Of a DNA stretch of 64,000 nucleotides, positions 44,301-54,298 are shown piece after piece. The stretch is from Microglena sp. YARC (lineage: Eukaryota > Chlorophyta > Chlorophyceae > Chlamydomonadales > Chlamydomonadaceae). The DNA lies in the NCBI GenBank assembly GCA_022414725.1, contig CM039462.1:2008900-2072899 (forward strand), written 5' to 3'. A program made the position numbers and the translations under genes. The first letter of the stretch is position 1, and each line of letters starts with the position of its first letter. Under the pieces are notes generated by a model, which saw only the letters and a program-made list of their open reading frames with translations, made no database searches and was not told where the DNA came from.

Positions 44301-46870
44301 TCATGCCCCTAAGAAGTAAATTAGGTGGGTGGTAGAGAAACGTTGCTGGGTGGGAGGTAACTCCTAAATTCGTTGTTGCTTGCTGGTGGGGGGTCACTAC
44401 CCCATTAAAATTAGTTTTTGCTTGCTGGTGGAGAGTAACTACCCCATAAATTTGGGCTGTGTTGTGTGTCTGGTTGTGGGTTCGTGCTGAGTGGGTGGGT
44501 GGGGTGCTTGCTGGTGGGGGGTCACTACCCCTAAGTTGTGGGGGTGCTTGTGGGGTGGGGGGTCAGATAAGATTAGTGGGTGCTTGGCTGGTGGGGGGTC
44601 ACTACCGTAAATTAGTGGGTGCTTGCGTGGTGGGGGGGGGTCACGTACCCCACTAAAGAGAAGTGGGTGGTGGGTGGGGGGGTCACTACCCCCTAAATTA
44701 GTGGGTGCTTGCTGTGGGGGGTCACTACCGCCTAAATTAGTGGGTGGTTAGCTGGTGGGGGGTCACTACCTCCCTAAATTAGTGGTGGTTGCTGGTTGGG
44801 GGGTCACTACCCGCTAAATTAGTGGGTGGTGTATGGGGGGGTCACTACCCTAAATTAGTGGGAGTTGCTGGTGGGGGTCACTACCCCTAAATTAGTTGGT
44901 GGTTGCTGGCTGGGGGGGGGTCACTACCCCCTAAATTAGTGGGTGGTGTAGGTGGGGGTAACTACCCCTAATTAGTTGTTGGTAGTTGGTGGGGGGTAAC
45001 TACACCCTAAAATTAGTGGGTGCTTGCTGGTGGGGGGTAACTACCCCACTAATTTAGTTGTTGCTTGCTGGTGAGGGGGTCACTGCCCCCTAAATTAGTG
45101 GGTGGTGTAGGTGGGGGGTAACTACCCCTAAATTAGTGGGTGGTTGCTGGTGAGGGGTCACTGCCCCTAAATTTGTGGGTGGTGTAGGTGGGGGTCACTA
45201 CCCCTAAATTAGTGGGTGGTGTAGGTGGGGGGTCACTACCCCTAAATTAGTGGGTGCTTGCTTGTGGGGGGGTCACTACCCCTAAATTAGTAGGTGGTGG
45301 AGGTGGGGGGTCACTACCCCCTAAATTAGTGGGTACTTGCTGGTGGGGGGTCACTACCCCCTAAATTAGTGGGTGCTTGCTGGTGAGGGGTCACTGCCCC
45401 CTAAATTAGTGGGTGGTTGCTGGTGGGAGTAACTACACCCTAAATTAGTTGTTGCTTGCTGGTGGGGGGTAACTACCCCCTAAATTAGTTGTTGCTTGCT
45501 GGTGGGGAGTAACTACCCCTAAATTAGTTTGTTGCTTGCTGGTGGGGGGGTCACTACCCCTAAATTAGTGGGTGCTTGCTGGTGGGGGGTCACTACCCTA
45601 AAATTAGTCGGTGCTTGCTGGTGGGGGTCACTACCCCTAAATTTATTGGGTGGTGTAGGTGGGGGGTCACTACCCCTAAATTAGTGGGTGCTTGCTGGTG
45701 GGGGGTCACTACCCCCTAAATTAGTGGGTGCTTGCTGGTGGGGGGTCTACTACCCTAAATTAGTGGGTGGTTGCTGGTGGGGGGTCACTACCCCCTAAAT
45801 TAGTGGGTGGTGTAGGTGGGGGTCACTACCCCTAAATTAGTGGGGGTGTAGGTGGGGGGTCACTACCCCTAAATTAGTGGGTGGTTGCTGGTGGGGGGTC
45901 ACTACCCCTAAATTAGTGGGTGGAGTAGGTGGGGGGTAACTACCCTAAATTAGTTGTTGGTAGTTGGTGGGGGGTAACTACCCTAAATTAGTGGGTCGCC
46001 TTGCTGTTGGGGGTAACTACCCCTAAATTAGTTGTTGCTTGCTGGTGAGGGGTCACTGCCCCCTAAATTAGTGGGTGGTGTAGGTAGGGGGTAACTACCC
46101 CCCAAATAAGTGGGTGGTTGCTGGTGAGGGGTCACTGCCCCCTAAATTAGTGGGTGATGTAGGTGGGGGGTCACTACCCCCTAAATTAGTGGGTGGTGTA
46201 GGTGGGGGGTCACTACCCCCTAAATTAGTTGGTGGTTGCTGGTGGGGGGGTCACTACCCCCTAAATTAGTGGGTGGTGTAGGTGGGGGGTCACTACCCCC
46301 TAAATTAGTGGGCTGCTTTGCTGGTGGGGGGTCACTACCCCCCTAAATTAGTGGTGCTTGCTGGTGAGGGGTCACTGCCCCTAAATTAGTGGGTGGTTGC
46401 TGGTGGAGTAACTACACCCTAAATTAGTTGTTGCTTGCTGGTGGGGGGTAACTACCCCCTAAATTAGTGGGTGCTTGCTGGTGGGGAGTAACTACCCCCT
46501 AAATTAGTGGGTGCTTGCTGGTGGGGGGTCACTACCCCCTAAATTAGTGGGTGCTTGCTGGTGGAGGGTCACTACCCCCTAAATTAGTGGGTGCTTGCTG
46601 GTTGGGGGTCACTACCCCTAAATTAGTGGGTGCTTGCTGGTGGGGGGTCACTACCCTAATTAGTGGGTGCTTGCTGGTGGGGGGTCACTACCCCTAAATT
46701 AGTTGTCGGTTGCTGGTGAAGGGTAACTACCCACTAAATTAGTTGTTGGTTGCTGTTGGGGGTTTACTACCCACTAAATTAGTTGTTGGTTGCTGGTGAA
46801 GGGTCTCTACCCACTAAATTTGTGGGTGGTTGCTGGTCGAGGTGCTTTGCCCACCAAATTGTCCTGCGAT
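41316..46870 (-). repeat. 40-bp minisatellite array, G-rich, about 135 units
   Basis: The clean unit is CTAAATTAGTGGGTGCTTGC followed by TGGTGGGGGGTCACTACCCC. Three tail variants alternate (GGTTGCTGGTGG, GCTTGCTGGTGG, GGTGTAGGTGGG). Nearly every unit contains GGGGTA(N2)TACCCC or GGGGTCACTACCCC. Indels are dense up to about 44.7 kb and rare after 45 kb. Confidence 0.9.
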
Positions 46871-47425
46871 TTCATAACTACTAAATTTGTGGGTAGAATT
46901 TCATAACTACTAAATTTGGGGGTAGCTTATCGAACAACCTAGTTGCTGAGAGAGTCTTTTGCGTCCTGCACCACCCACTGAGACACTCTCGAGTCGGACG
47001 CATCAGACGCACTGGGGCGCATTGGGACGCATGAGAACGCAGGGTAATAAAGGGAGACGCAACCAACTTCCAAAACCTGCGTCCCGGACGCAACCAATCT
47101 ATGAGGCTGCGTCCGGGACGCAACCGACCCTGCCAATGTTGCGCCCTGGGACGCAACGGCCCTCCCCATGTTGCGTCCTGGGACGCAAGGACGTGCGTCT
47201 TGGACTACCCTGAAGGTTAGGTGCTAAAATTCTTGGGGGTATATCTCCCATGGGTGTACGAGGAGGTTGAACTGTAGGCCAGTAAACATTGTGGCGGGGG
47301 ATTTCCCCAGTGTTATCAGTAAAATTAGTTGAAGTAGGGTGCTCAGCTGCCTTGCGTGCCAGAGTGTCTGCTCTGTCATTTCCAAGGATACCTGTGTGGG
47401 AGCGGACTTTACAAAGGGTGGTGTG

Positions 47426-47797
47426 TCACCCATGCAGGATGCGTTGAATGAGGTGTTTTTGAATTGATTGCAGTAATTCAGTATGGATGGAATGGGTTGT
47501 TGTGGTGGGGTCATGAATCATTTTTTTTATAAGTTGAAGAGAGCAGAGGCTGTCTGTATGAAGGGTAAGAGATTTGTCATAATCAATGTTGAGAAGGGCT
47601 TGGTGGATGGCTACCAATTCTGCCCGGTTGTTAGTTTTGGTGGCCCCTATTCCCCCAGGGTTGATGGTGTAGCTTTGTCCTGCAGCCGGGACATATACTG
47701 CAGCACCTATTTTGCTAGGATGCCCTGGTTTACCTTTTATTAGGCTACCATCTGTGTAGACCTGGAGGCCAGAGGAGGGGTAGCAAGGTAAAGACAA
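47426..47797 (-). pseudogene. Element B3 RNase H domain
   Basis: One 123-codon frame holds LQVYTDGSLIKGKPGHPSK (first Asp), NNRAELVAIHQALL (Glu) and LTLHTDSLCSLQLIKKM (second Asp). The last Asp motif has been shifted out of frame and lies at about 47340-47400. The domain is RNase H1-like as in I- and R1-related non-LTR elements. Confidence 0.8.
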
Positions 47798-49376
47798 GGG
47801 TGGGTGATGGTAAGAGGAGAGGGAGGAGGGTGCTGGTGGAGTAGAGGTTGCCAGGGATTTTTGGTAAGAGATTTAAGTTTCCGAGGGTGGGTGATGACAA
47901 TGTCAGTGGAAGTAAGTGTGGAAGGTGGTGTGATAGTAGAGGGCTCCCAGGATGAGGAGAGGCTTTGCATGTAGTATGTCCATTGGTCAATAAAATCTGG
48001 GAGTTTAGGAAAATAGGTATCTTGGCTGTGGGGGTTGCATATAAGGATGAGGTGTAGTTTGTGGGTGGAGGGTGGAGTGTGAGATTTGCTGCCAAGCCAA
48101 ATTTCAGAGGTAGTATAAAATTCAGACTGCGGTCTGGAGTCAATATAGTGAATCCAGGAGTGGTGGAGGAGGGTTTTGTAAGGGGCAGCAAGGTCGTCAG
48201 GGAGGAGCATCAGGGTGCAGGTAGGGCTGAGAGTATTTTCAGCATGGTCAGCACTGGCTAGGGCCCACCTTAGAGCTTGGTGTGCTTGTGTCGTGGAGTT
48301 AGGAATGTCCACCAGTGAGCCCCCAGTCCAGATGGTAAGAAAGGGGTCTTGGTTGGAGCCAAAGAGCTGGTCAGCAGGGCTGGTAGAAGAGAAGCTGGTG
48401 AGGCTTTGGTCGTAGCTAAGAGGATTGGAGGTACGGTGGTGAGTAATGCCCAAGGCAGCTGCTGCTTGGTAGAGGAAGGGAGACAGGATGTTAGTGGCAG
48501 CAGGAGTAGCTCTGTATCTGGTGAAGAGGGCAGCTAAGTCAGTGTGGTATGTTCCTCCTTGGGTCAGTTGGTTCCATTTGGTGGGGTGGTGATTTTTAAA
48601 GTGGTCATAGTTTTGTTTAAGAGAGGTGAGCCTGTCGTTGGGAATGTGCCCAAGACAGTGACCTGTGGGGTTATAAAGATATGAAGCGTTGGTATGTGTG
48701 TGTGTGGATTGGTCATCCAAAGTAGTTAGGATGCCTGTTTGTATTATGTAGGCGGAGGGTGGTTGAATGTCCCAGTCTGGGTGCCTGTCGTGTGTGTCGA
48801 TGTGTAAAAGTTTGTGAACCAGATTATGATTGTCAGCATTAAATCCTGGGAGATGGCCCATTGGCCTTGTTGCTGGAGGTTAGTGAGGTGGATGTCCTTC
48901 CTGGGATTGAGGTGTGTGGTTATCGGAGGAGTGGTTTTAAAGGTGTGGGTTAATTGGTCATATGCTGGTTGTCCCACCAGTTCAACAAGGTGAGCCGCAT
49001 GGAGAGATTGAGGCTTCCAGTGTATGGTGGAGGTAGTGGAGGTAAGAGGTGTGCAGTGGTGGATGCTGTATCCCATGCGTGTGTAGGAGTTGATATGGTC
49101 GTTGTGCATGATGGTTGGGGCCCATTGGACGTGGACAACGGTGGTGGTGGCAGGTTTGTCGTCGTTGTAAGAGCGCTTGCCCCGCCAGCTCGTAATGTGC
49201 AGGGCTCTGTATTGAGATCCGTAAGTAAGGTGAAGCAGGCGCGCCGGAGGTGCAGGTGCGCTGCTGGCTGGGGATGTCATGGCCTCGCGGATCCTGTCAG
49301 GGTGCGAGGTGGAGGTTATTTTATATGCGCGGTAGAATTTGGAGGAGGAGGAGTGTCGGATCCAAGATTTGCACAA
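47740..49376 (-). pseudogene. Element B3 linker region, two long frames
   Basis: Frames of 210 codons (49376-48744) and 373 codons (48861-47740) overlap and cover the region between RT and RNase H. The N-terminal part has LHLTYGSQYRALHITSWRGK; the C-terminal part has ADQLFGSNQDPFLTIWTGGS, ALRWALASADHAENTLSP, LMLLPDDLAAPYK, SWIHYIDSRP and SEIWLGSKSHT. Conservation of these motifs against B1 despite many indels indicates past selection on a protein. The fold is not identified. Confidence 0.55.
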
Positions 49377-50985
49377 GTATTGGCGCGCTGACCAGGTGGC
49401 GTCACTGTTGGGGCAGCCCCATGCTTGGTGTGCGTGACTGCCTGCGATCTGCGTGGGCCACGCCCACCATTGGTTTCCTTCCAGGTCCCCAGTGGGGTCC
49501 GCCTCGTAGTCTGCATCAGTAACGGAGGCGTGAGGTTGGTAGCGCTGGGTGAGTGGGGTGGAGGATTCGATAGGAGCAGGAAATTTAACGTTGTCTGTCG
49601 TGTTCTGCGAGATTGCGTAGCCAGGCGCAAGTTACCTGTGGGAGAGGGGGAGTGGGTCAGAGTGAGTTGGAGGAATGACGGTTTGGAGGGAGGAGAGGTG
49701 TGCGGTGAGGCGGTTCAGGGATCGTTTGTGGTGTCTAGTAATTTTGTGTGAAGTAATAAGAGAGAGGTCTGTAGTGCTGATAAGATGAGTTCCCATGGGG
49801 GTGACCAGGTCGTGGTATGAGTAGATGTCCAGGTCGTGAAAAGGAGTCATGAGTGAGATAGGGATTGCCTGTGGTGGAAGAGGGAGAGAGTGTATGTTAA
49901 GTTTGTCAAGAAGTTCTGTGTCATTCCAAGAAATTGTTATGTCAGATTTTTTAATAATTTCCAGCTGGCGGGCTAGGGACATATATTTAAGTTGCTTGCT
50001 GGAGAGAGAGAGAGCTAGAGTGGTCATGGTGAAGGTTGATTTGTCAAGAAGAGCCCTGGTGAGAATTCCCAGGTGACCTTGGTCGTTCATGGACTGGGTG
50101 AGGGCTGTTGCAGTAATCTGAGTATATTCAGTGAGTAGAGAGGGCACCCCTAGTCCTGCCTCTGTTTTAGGGAGGTGGAGTGCTCTTGTCGGAAAGGATC
50201 TAGGAAGGGTGCAACAGAGTTTAACTGTTTTTCATACTGCTCTGTCAAGACATGGATGTCGGTTAGTGAGAAGGGAGCCACTATCATAGGATATTTAATA
50301 GCTGCTCTGACACATTGTGAGATTATTCGTAGACATTGGGTGGGGGTTGCCCTACTTTTAGCTTTAGTAAGGATACTCAAGCCTTTGTTGTGGATGGTTT
50401 CAATAGTAGAGTGGAGTTGAGTTTTCCAATTTAAGGTAAGTGAGATGTGACCCCCCAGGTATTTATAGGCTTGGTCTGGCGGCTGGTAGGTAGCATAGGA
50501 ATTTCCTAAAGGAATTTTTTCTAGCCTTTGTTTGAGAATGTTGTTGTGAGTAGGTTGTGAGGGGTGTGATTTGTTGAGTATGCCGCTAACCACACATTTA
50601 GGGCATTAAGGGGGATGCCCGACCAGATACTAAAAGTTTGAACTTTACCACATTGGATGCGAAGGTCCTCTGAGCTGCCGGTTAGGACGGCAGTGTCGTC
50701 AGCATACCCCAGGCTGCTAGTGTGGTTTTCATCTGCTGTTGTGGGGGGTAGGGATGCTGCTCTGTATCCTCGTCCTCCAGCCAATGGGAACCCATTCTAA
50801 ACTGTGCTATAGAACGAATCTGATCCTGCTTATGTAAGGCAGATGTAAAGGGAATCAAGCCATTCTCATCATTGCTGTTGGCTTCGAACCATTTCTGGTA
50901 CCGGAGGCGTTTAAAGCCAACCCTTCTCTCATCAGGGATGTCTCTGACTACATTGGTGTCACTTGGGTACTTAGACCTCCATGAC

Positions 50986-52908
50986 TCAGACATAAACTTC
51001 AGACATAATACCTTCGACATTGACAGCCTCCAAAATGTTGAGGTTTTTACTGGATCCTAGCTTGTGGAGAGCACAACGTAAGTCATGAACCCAGCCAGTG
51101 TTGGAATCAAAAGATTCCTCAAGAGCCATTATAATGAGATCCTCAGGTTCTTTATCTATGGTCTTGTTCCAGAAGCGCAAAGCTTGTTTAAGCCAAGCAA
51201 AACACAACGGGGTTCTACCCAGCTTTTCCATGATAATATTAGATGTAGTAGATTGGCAAACACCCAACATTTGTTTAAGTATACCTCTATGCCATTTCTC
51301 ACAAGCATGGTCATTTGAGATAAGTGTGTTGTTCAGAATAGAAGGAGCCCACACCTCACAGCCAAAATTCAGGATAGGTTGTACAAGAGAATCAAACAGG
51401 TGGGTGAGAATATCAATATTGTATATCTCCATAGTATGGCATCGCCTACGGAGCATGTGGTGAGCCTTTTGGGCCTTAGCGAGCATCCTAGAAAAAGCAG
51501 CTTTTGCACGATTGCTTGAGTCACCATCCACAAAGAGGGATCCCAGGTAGATAAAAGATAACTTTGTAGAAAGCTGTGCTCCATCATAGACAAATTTGTA
51601 ATCAGAATCCATACGGGCCTCATCACAGAATTGCTTGTTGAAAACGACAATCTCAGTTTTCTTTATATTCACAGCCATCTTAGTAGCTTCGCAGAAATCT
51701 CTCAGGTAGTCAAGCATCGCTTGCATATCTGCCGGGGATTCTGCCATTATAGCTAGGTCATCAGCATAAAGTAACAATTGCAGAATCTTTCCCCTAAGCT
51801 CAGCCCCTACATTTGGGAGCTTGGATTGGAGGAACGATTCAATTCTATCAATGAACAGACCGAATAGGAGTGGGGATAGGGGGTCTCCTTGTTTAACTCC
51901 TACAAGGGATGGAAAGGAGGATCCAATGTCCCCATGTAGGCGAACTTGGAAAACGGCATGATTATACATGGACTTCAGAATGCTAAGATAGGGGTCTTTG
52001 ACTCCTAGCCTTGCTAAGCAATCCCATAGCAAGTCTCTGTTGACCCAATCATAAGCCTTCTTGAAATCGACAGAAGCCACAAAGAGTGTTTTTTTCTTCT
52101 CTCTATATTTATCTACAATATGGTTAAGAATGAATGATGCATCCGCAGTACCCCTACCACTTCTAAATCCATATTGGCCAGCGGCTCTGAGGTTGAATTC
52201 TTCTGACCAATCATGTAGTCTACGTAGCATGCAAAGGGAGAAGATCTTTCCTATGGAGTTGCTCACCGCAAGACCTAGATAGTTGTCCTTTTCATAAACA
52301 CTGCCTTTGGATTTGGGTACGGGTACCAAGGCAGCTGCAGCCCATTGGCTAGGGTAAGAGGTCTTCCAGATGATATTAAACAGGTTAGTCATAGCTTGTA
52401 CAAATCGGGAGTTGGCCTCGTGGGAAGCAAATCTGTACCATTCTGCAGGGATACCATCTACCCCGGGGGAGGAGTTTTTCCGTAGGGATTGGAGGACAGA
52501 AAACACCTCTTGGGTGGTTAAGTCTTGACATAACCACGTTGGTGCGGCCTCTATCTGAGGTCCATCAGCTTGAGGGACGAAGTCCCTAGCATCCAGACTT
52601 GGATCAATACCTACTTGCACATCAAAGAGGTCTGCAAAATAATCAGTCCAATTATGAATTGTGATATCTGCCGTAGTGGCCTTGTTAGGCTCACGCACGT
52701 CTTTCCAAAAACTTTTCGGATCATGCCGAAGATTCGTATGAAGGTTCTCCATGCTTGTTTCTAGCCACTTCCTCTTCTTTCTTCTGAGAATCCTCTTGTA
52801 CTCCTTGTGCATAGAACCAGCCAAGTCAGAGCTAGAGCCATGTTGATGTTCTGCTTGGCTCGCTGCCTGTCTAGCACGATTGCATTCATCATCATACCAT
52901 GCGTTCAC
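50986..52908 (-). CDS. Element A2 reverse transcriptase frame (640 codons)
   Basis: The open frame begins after the TAA at 52936 (its first codon here is GTG, so the natural protein started upstream). RT motifs in order: SPGVDGIPAEWY (~147-158), PVPKSKGS, YGFRSGRGTADA (~246), VDFKKAYDWVN with catalytic D281, GVKQGDPLSPLLFG (~337), LLLYADDLAIM with D383/D384 region, YLGSLFVDG, then a helical C-terminal domain (HMLRRRCHTMEIYNI, GCEVWAPSILNN). All catalytic residues are present, so this copy decayed recently. Full C-terminus with HCQMCGFQ is seen only in A1. Confidence 0.85.
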   Translation of the reverse strand: MNAWYDDECNRARQAASQAEHQHGSSSDLAGSMHKEYKRILRRKKRKWLETSMENLHTNLRHDPKSFWKDVREPNKATTADITIHNWTDYFADLFDVQVGIDPSLDARDFVPQADGPQIEAAPTWLCQDLTTQEVFSVLQSLRKNSSPGVDGIPAEWYRFASHEANSRFVQAMTNLFNIIWKTSYPSQWAAAALVPVPKSKGSVYEKDNYLGLAVSNSIGKIFSLCMLRRLHDWSEEFNLRAAGQYGFRSGRGTADASFILNHIVDKYREKKKTLFVASVDFKKAYDWVNRDLLWDCLARLGVKDPYLSILKSMYNHAVFQVRLHGDIGSSFPSLVGVKQGDPLSPLLFGLFIDRIESFLQSKLPNVGAELRGKILQLLLYADDLAIMAESPADMQAMLDYLRDFCEATKMAVNIKKTEIVVFNKQFCDEARMDSDYKFVYDGAQLSTKLSFIYLGSLFVDGDSSNRAKAAFSRMLAKAQKAHHMLRRRCHTMEIYNIDILTHLFDSLVQPILNFGCEVWAPSILNNTLISNDHACEKWHRGILKQMLGVCQSTTSNIIMEKLGRTPLCFAWLKQALRFWNKTIDKEPEDLIIMALEESFDSNTGWVHDLRCALHKLGSSKNLNILEAVNVEGIMSEVYV

Positions 52909-52935
52909 GGGCCCATGCTTACGTTTAGCTACAGG

Positions 52936-53823
52936 TTAGTGACATGGTGTACATTTGCTTATGGCTAGTTCAATAGCACTAGCAATCCCCTTCTCTGAAT
53001 CTTCCATAGATGAGCTATGGAGTGCATTGTCAAGTAATCGGTTAACGTCTGGGTCACGCTTAATTGTGTGCGCATAAATCTGGGCATAGTTGTCTTTCCA
53101 TTTCAGTTTGGGCGAAGGTTTACCACCAGCAGGTGTACTAATAGTACCTTGAGAAGGCCTAAGAGCAGCATCTGGTATGTGGAGTGTGATAGGCATGTGG
53201 TCAAACTTTTTACCCCCGGGCCTGAGAGGGCAGTCATGCTTGGGAGTCACTCTAAACTTGACTCCTCAGGTGTTGAGAAGACTAGGGGCGGCTAGCGCAT
53301 AATCAATGACAGATTTCTTGTCCATGCCATCTGCAAAGAAGGTATGTGCACCTTGCATATCACCTGTTCTACCGTTAAGGATGATAAGACCAGTTACTAC
53401 ACATAGCTGGAGTAGGGCCCCCCCCAATCGATTGGGGGGAGCTGTGTCCATGCTACACCTCGGTTGAATGGTTTGGTTGGGGGCTGTATTATTGGTTTGG
53501 GATACTGGTTCATCTCCTAACTCTGTATCTTCATTGTCCACACCAAGACCAACCCGAGCGTTGAAGTCACCCATCACCACAACGTTGCCTTTTTCCTGGA
53601 AGTTCCCAATGATTTTACCCAGAGTGAGGAAGTGATCCTCTATACTAATGTAGTCGTCACCATGTTTGTAGTATGAGCTGTTAGCATGTGGGATATAGCA
53701 CACACCAATGTGTGTTCCATGTATGCGAATCCAGGCCATGCCTAATTCAGGTGCCTCATGGACTAAAGTAGGATTTAGGCAAGTGATAGCGTTATGTGGT
53801 AGCGTTATGTGGTTAGATAGCAT
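52936..53823 (-). pseudogene. Element A2 APE-type endonuclease domain
   Basis: The frame has VVVMGDFNARVG (catalytic Asp and Asn), KKSVIDYALAAPSLL (the second conserved Asp) and, after the TGA at 53268-53266, KKFDHMPITLHIP (final Asp-His pair). These are the signature motifs of the apurinic-like endonuclease that nicks target DNA for target-primed reverse transcription. The N-terminal Asn and Glu motifs are missing through 5' truncation. It ends in CTPCH before a TAA. Confidence 0.8.
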
Positions 53824-53966
53824 TATGTGGTAGTGCTATGTGGTTAGATAGCATTATGTGGTAAGACACCAGTAGATAGCATTATGTAGATAGCATAATG
53901 TAGATAGCATAGTGATAGCGTTATGTGGTTAGATAGCATTATGTGGTAAGACACCAGTACTATCAT
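53784..53966 (+). repeat. Tandem AGATAGCATTATGTGG-type repeat
   Basis: Short units (TAGATAGCATTATGTGGT, with a longer period including AAGACACCAGTA) repeat about eight times between element A2 and the small B insertion. The same phrase AGATAGCATTATGT occurs inside the transposon at 10187. Confidence 0.65.
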
Positions 53967-53979
53967 CATTGGGCTCGGA

Positions 53980-54087
53980 ATTGAAATTGAAATTGAAATT
54001 GTTACATCCGTGTAATACCGTTACTCGCAGGACGTGAAGTTAAGGACACCATAGCGAAAGCCGGAGCTAGCTACAGTCACCGTAGGG
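53980..54087 (-). mobile_element. 108-bp 3' end of element B with 13-bp target duplication
   Basis: A GAAATT tail, TTACATCCGTGTAATACCG and ~75 bp of the B 3' end lie between two copies of CATTGGGCTCGGA (53967-53979 and 54088-54100). It is either an extremely 5'-truncated B insertion or a short SINE sharing the B tail. About 54150-54229 is a further diverged B 3'-end scrap in the other orientation. Confidence 0.85.
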
Positions 54088-54229
54088 CATTGGGCTCGGA
54101 CATATACACATACCGGTATATTTTTACTTGACAAAACAAAACGTAGTACGTTGCACTGGCATGATGCGGCCACAATGCATGCAAACTATATGCATCGGCG
54201 GTGATTCAATGTGGTGGTCCTACAAGGGC

Positions 54230-54298
54230 CAGGGTAATTCAAAGCGCGCGCTTTTGCACTTTTGGGCACTGACTTTTTGACCCCCTCTGCGCTTTAAG
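54230..54298 (+). mobile_element. Left end of a hAT-type element
   Basis: CAGGGTAATTCAAAGCGCGC followed by GCTTTTGCAC and TTTTTGACCCC matches the end of the element at 60350 (CAGGGTACTTCCATGCGCGC). No right end was found; the GT-rich array starts immediately after. Confidence 0.5.

Larger units (their letters stand above)
32541..46935. mobile_element. Giant palindromic transposon, complete copy 2 (14.4 kb)
   Basis: The left end GTTCGATAAGCCTACCCC and right end (reverse complement GTTCGATAAGCTACCCCC) are inverted, and the similarity extends about 100 bp inward (AAATTTA.TAGTTATGA, TTATGAAATC.CAGGAC). An identical 8-bp duplication AACCTAGT flanks it (32533-32540; 46936-46943), the length made by hAT, KDZ-type and some other superfamilies. 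Order: end, array (32690-34100), 4.6 kb of other DNA, S module, CA block, GT block, inverted S module, 5.6-kb array, end. No transposase was recognised, so it is either non-autonomous or codes for something I cannot read through sequencing errors. Confidence 0.85.
17877..47212. mobile_element. 29.3-kb hAT-type transposon splitting element B
   Basis: The left end CAGGGCTGTCCAAACGGACC and right end (reverse complement) CAGGGTAGTCCAAGACGCAC form short inverted ends of the hAT type. Both sides carry the same 8-bp duplication AAGGTTAG (17869-17876; 47213-47220), which occurs once, undisturbed, in the homologous place of B1 (14242-14249, reverse complement). Near both ends are copies of the palindromic motif TTGCGTCCNGGGACGCA (17914-17955; several at 47060-47190) and GATGCGTCCCACTGCGTCC, typical subterminal transposase-binding repeats. 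The size includes an N gap of uncertain length and two later giant insertions. No transposase gene was found; an N-terminal-like exon at 17877-18228 points outward. Confidence 0.85.
47213..50782 (-). mobile_element. Element B, 5' part of the minus-strand copy (B3)
   Basis: This continues B2 across the 29-kb insertion. From 50782 leftward: end of RT (GYADDTAVLTGS, 50521-50784 frame), a YKYLGGHISLTLNWK stretch, the linker region with long open frames (48744-49376 and 47740-48861), RNase H (47426-47797) and its last Asp motif (to 47224). The 5' end is truncated within the RT, next to element A. Fewer frame breaks than B1. Confidence 0.9.
50783..53823 (-). mobile_element. Non-LTR element A, copy A2, truncated at both ends
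   Basis: A single minus-strand frame (apart from two stops and one shift) reads APE endonuclease, linker, reverse transcriptase, C-terminal domain. Stops: TGA at 53268-53266 and TAA at 52938-52936; a 4-bp insertion near 50990 shifts the last part. The 5' end runs into a simple repeat at about 53790; the 3' end stops at 50783 where B begins. Confidence 0.85.

Noticed and set aside
50783..53823. Stop-codon reassignment, from the in-frame TGA and TAA of element A and the TAG at 3406
   Set aside because: Three different stops each appear once in otherwise decayed or uncertain frames, while intact genes here use normal stops; mutation is simpler.
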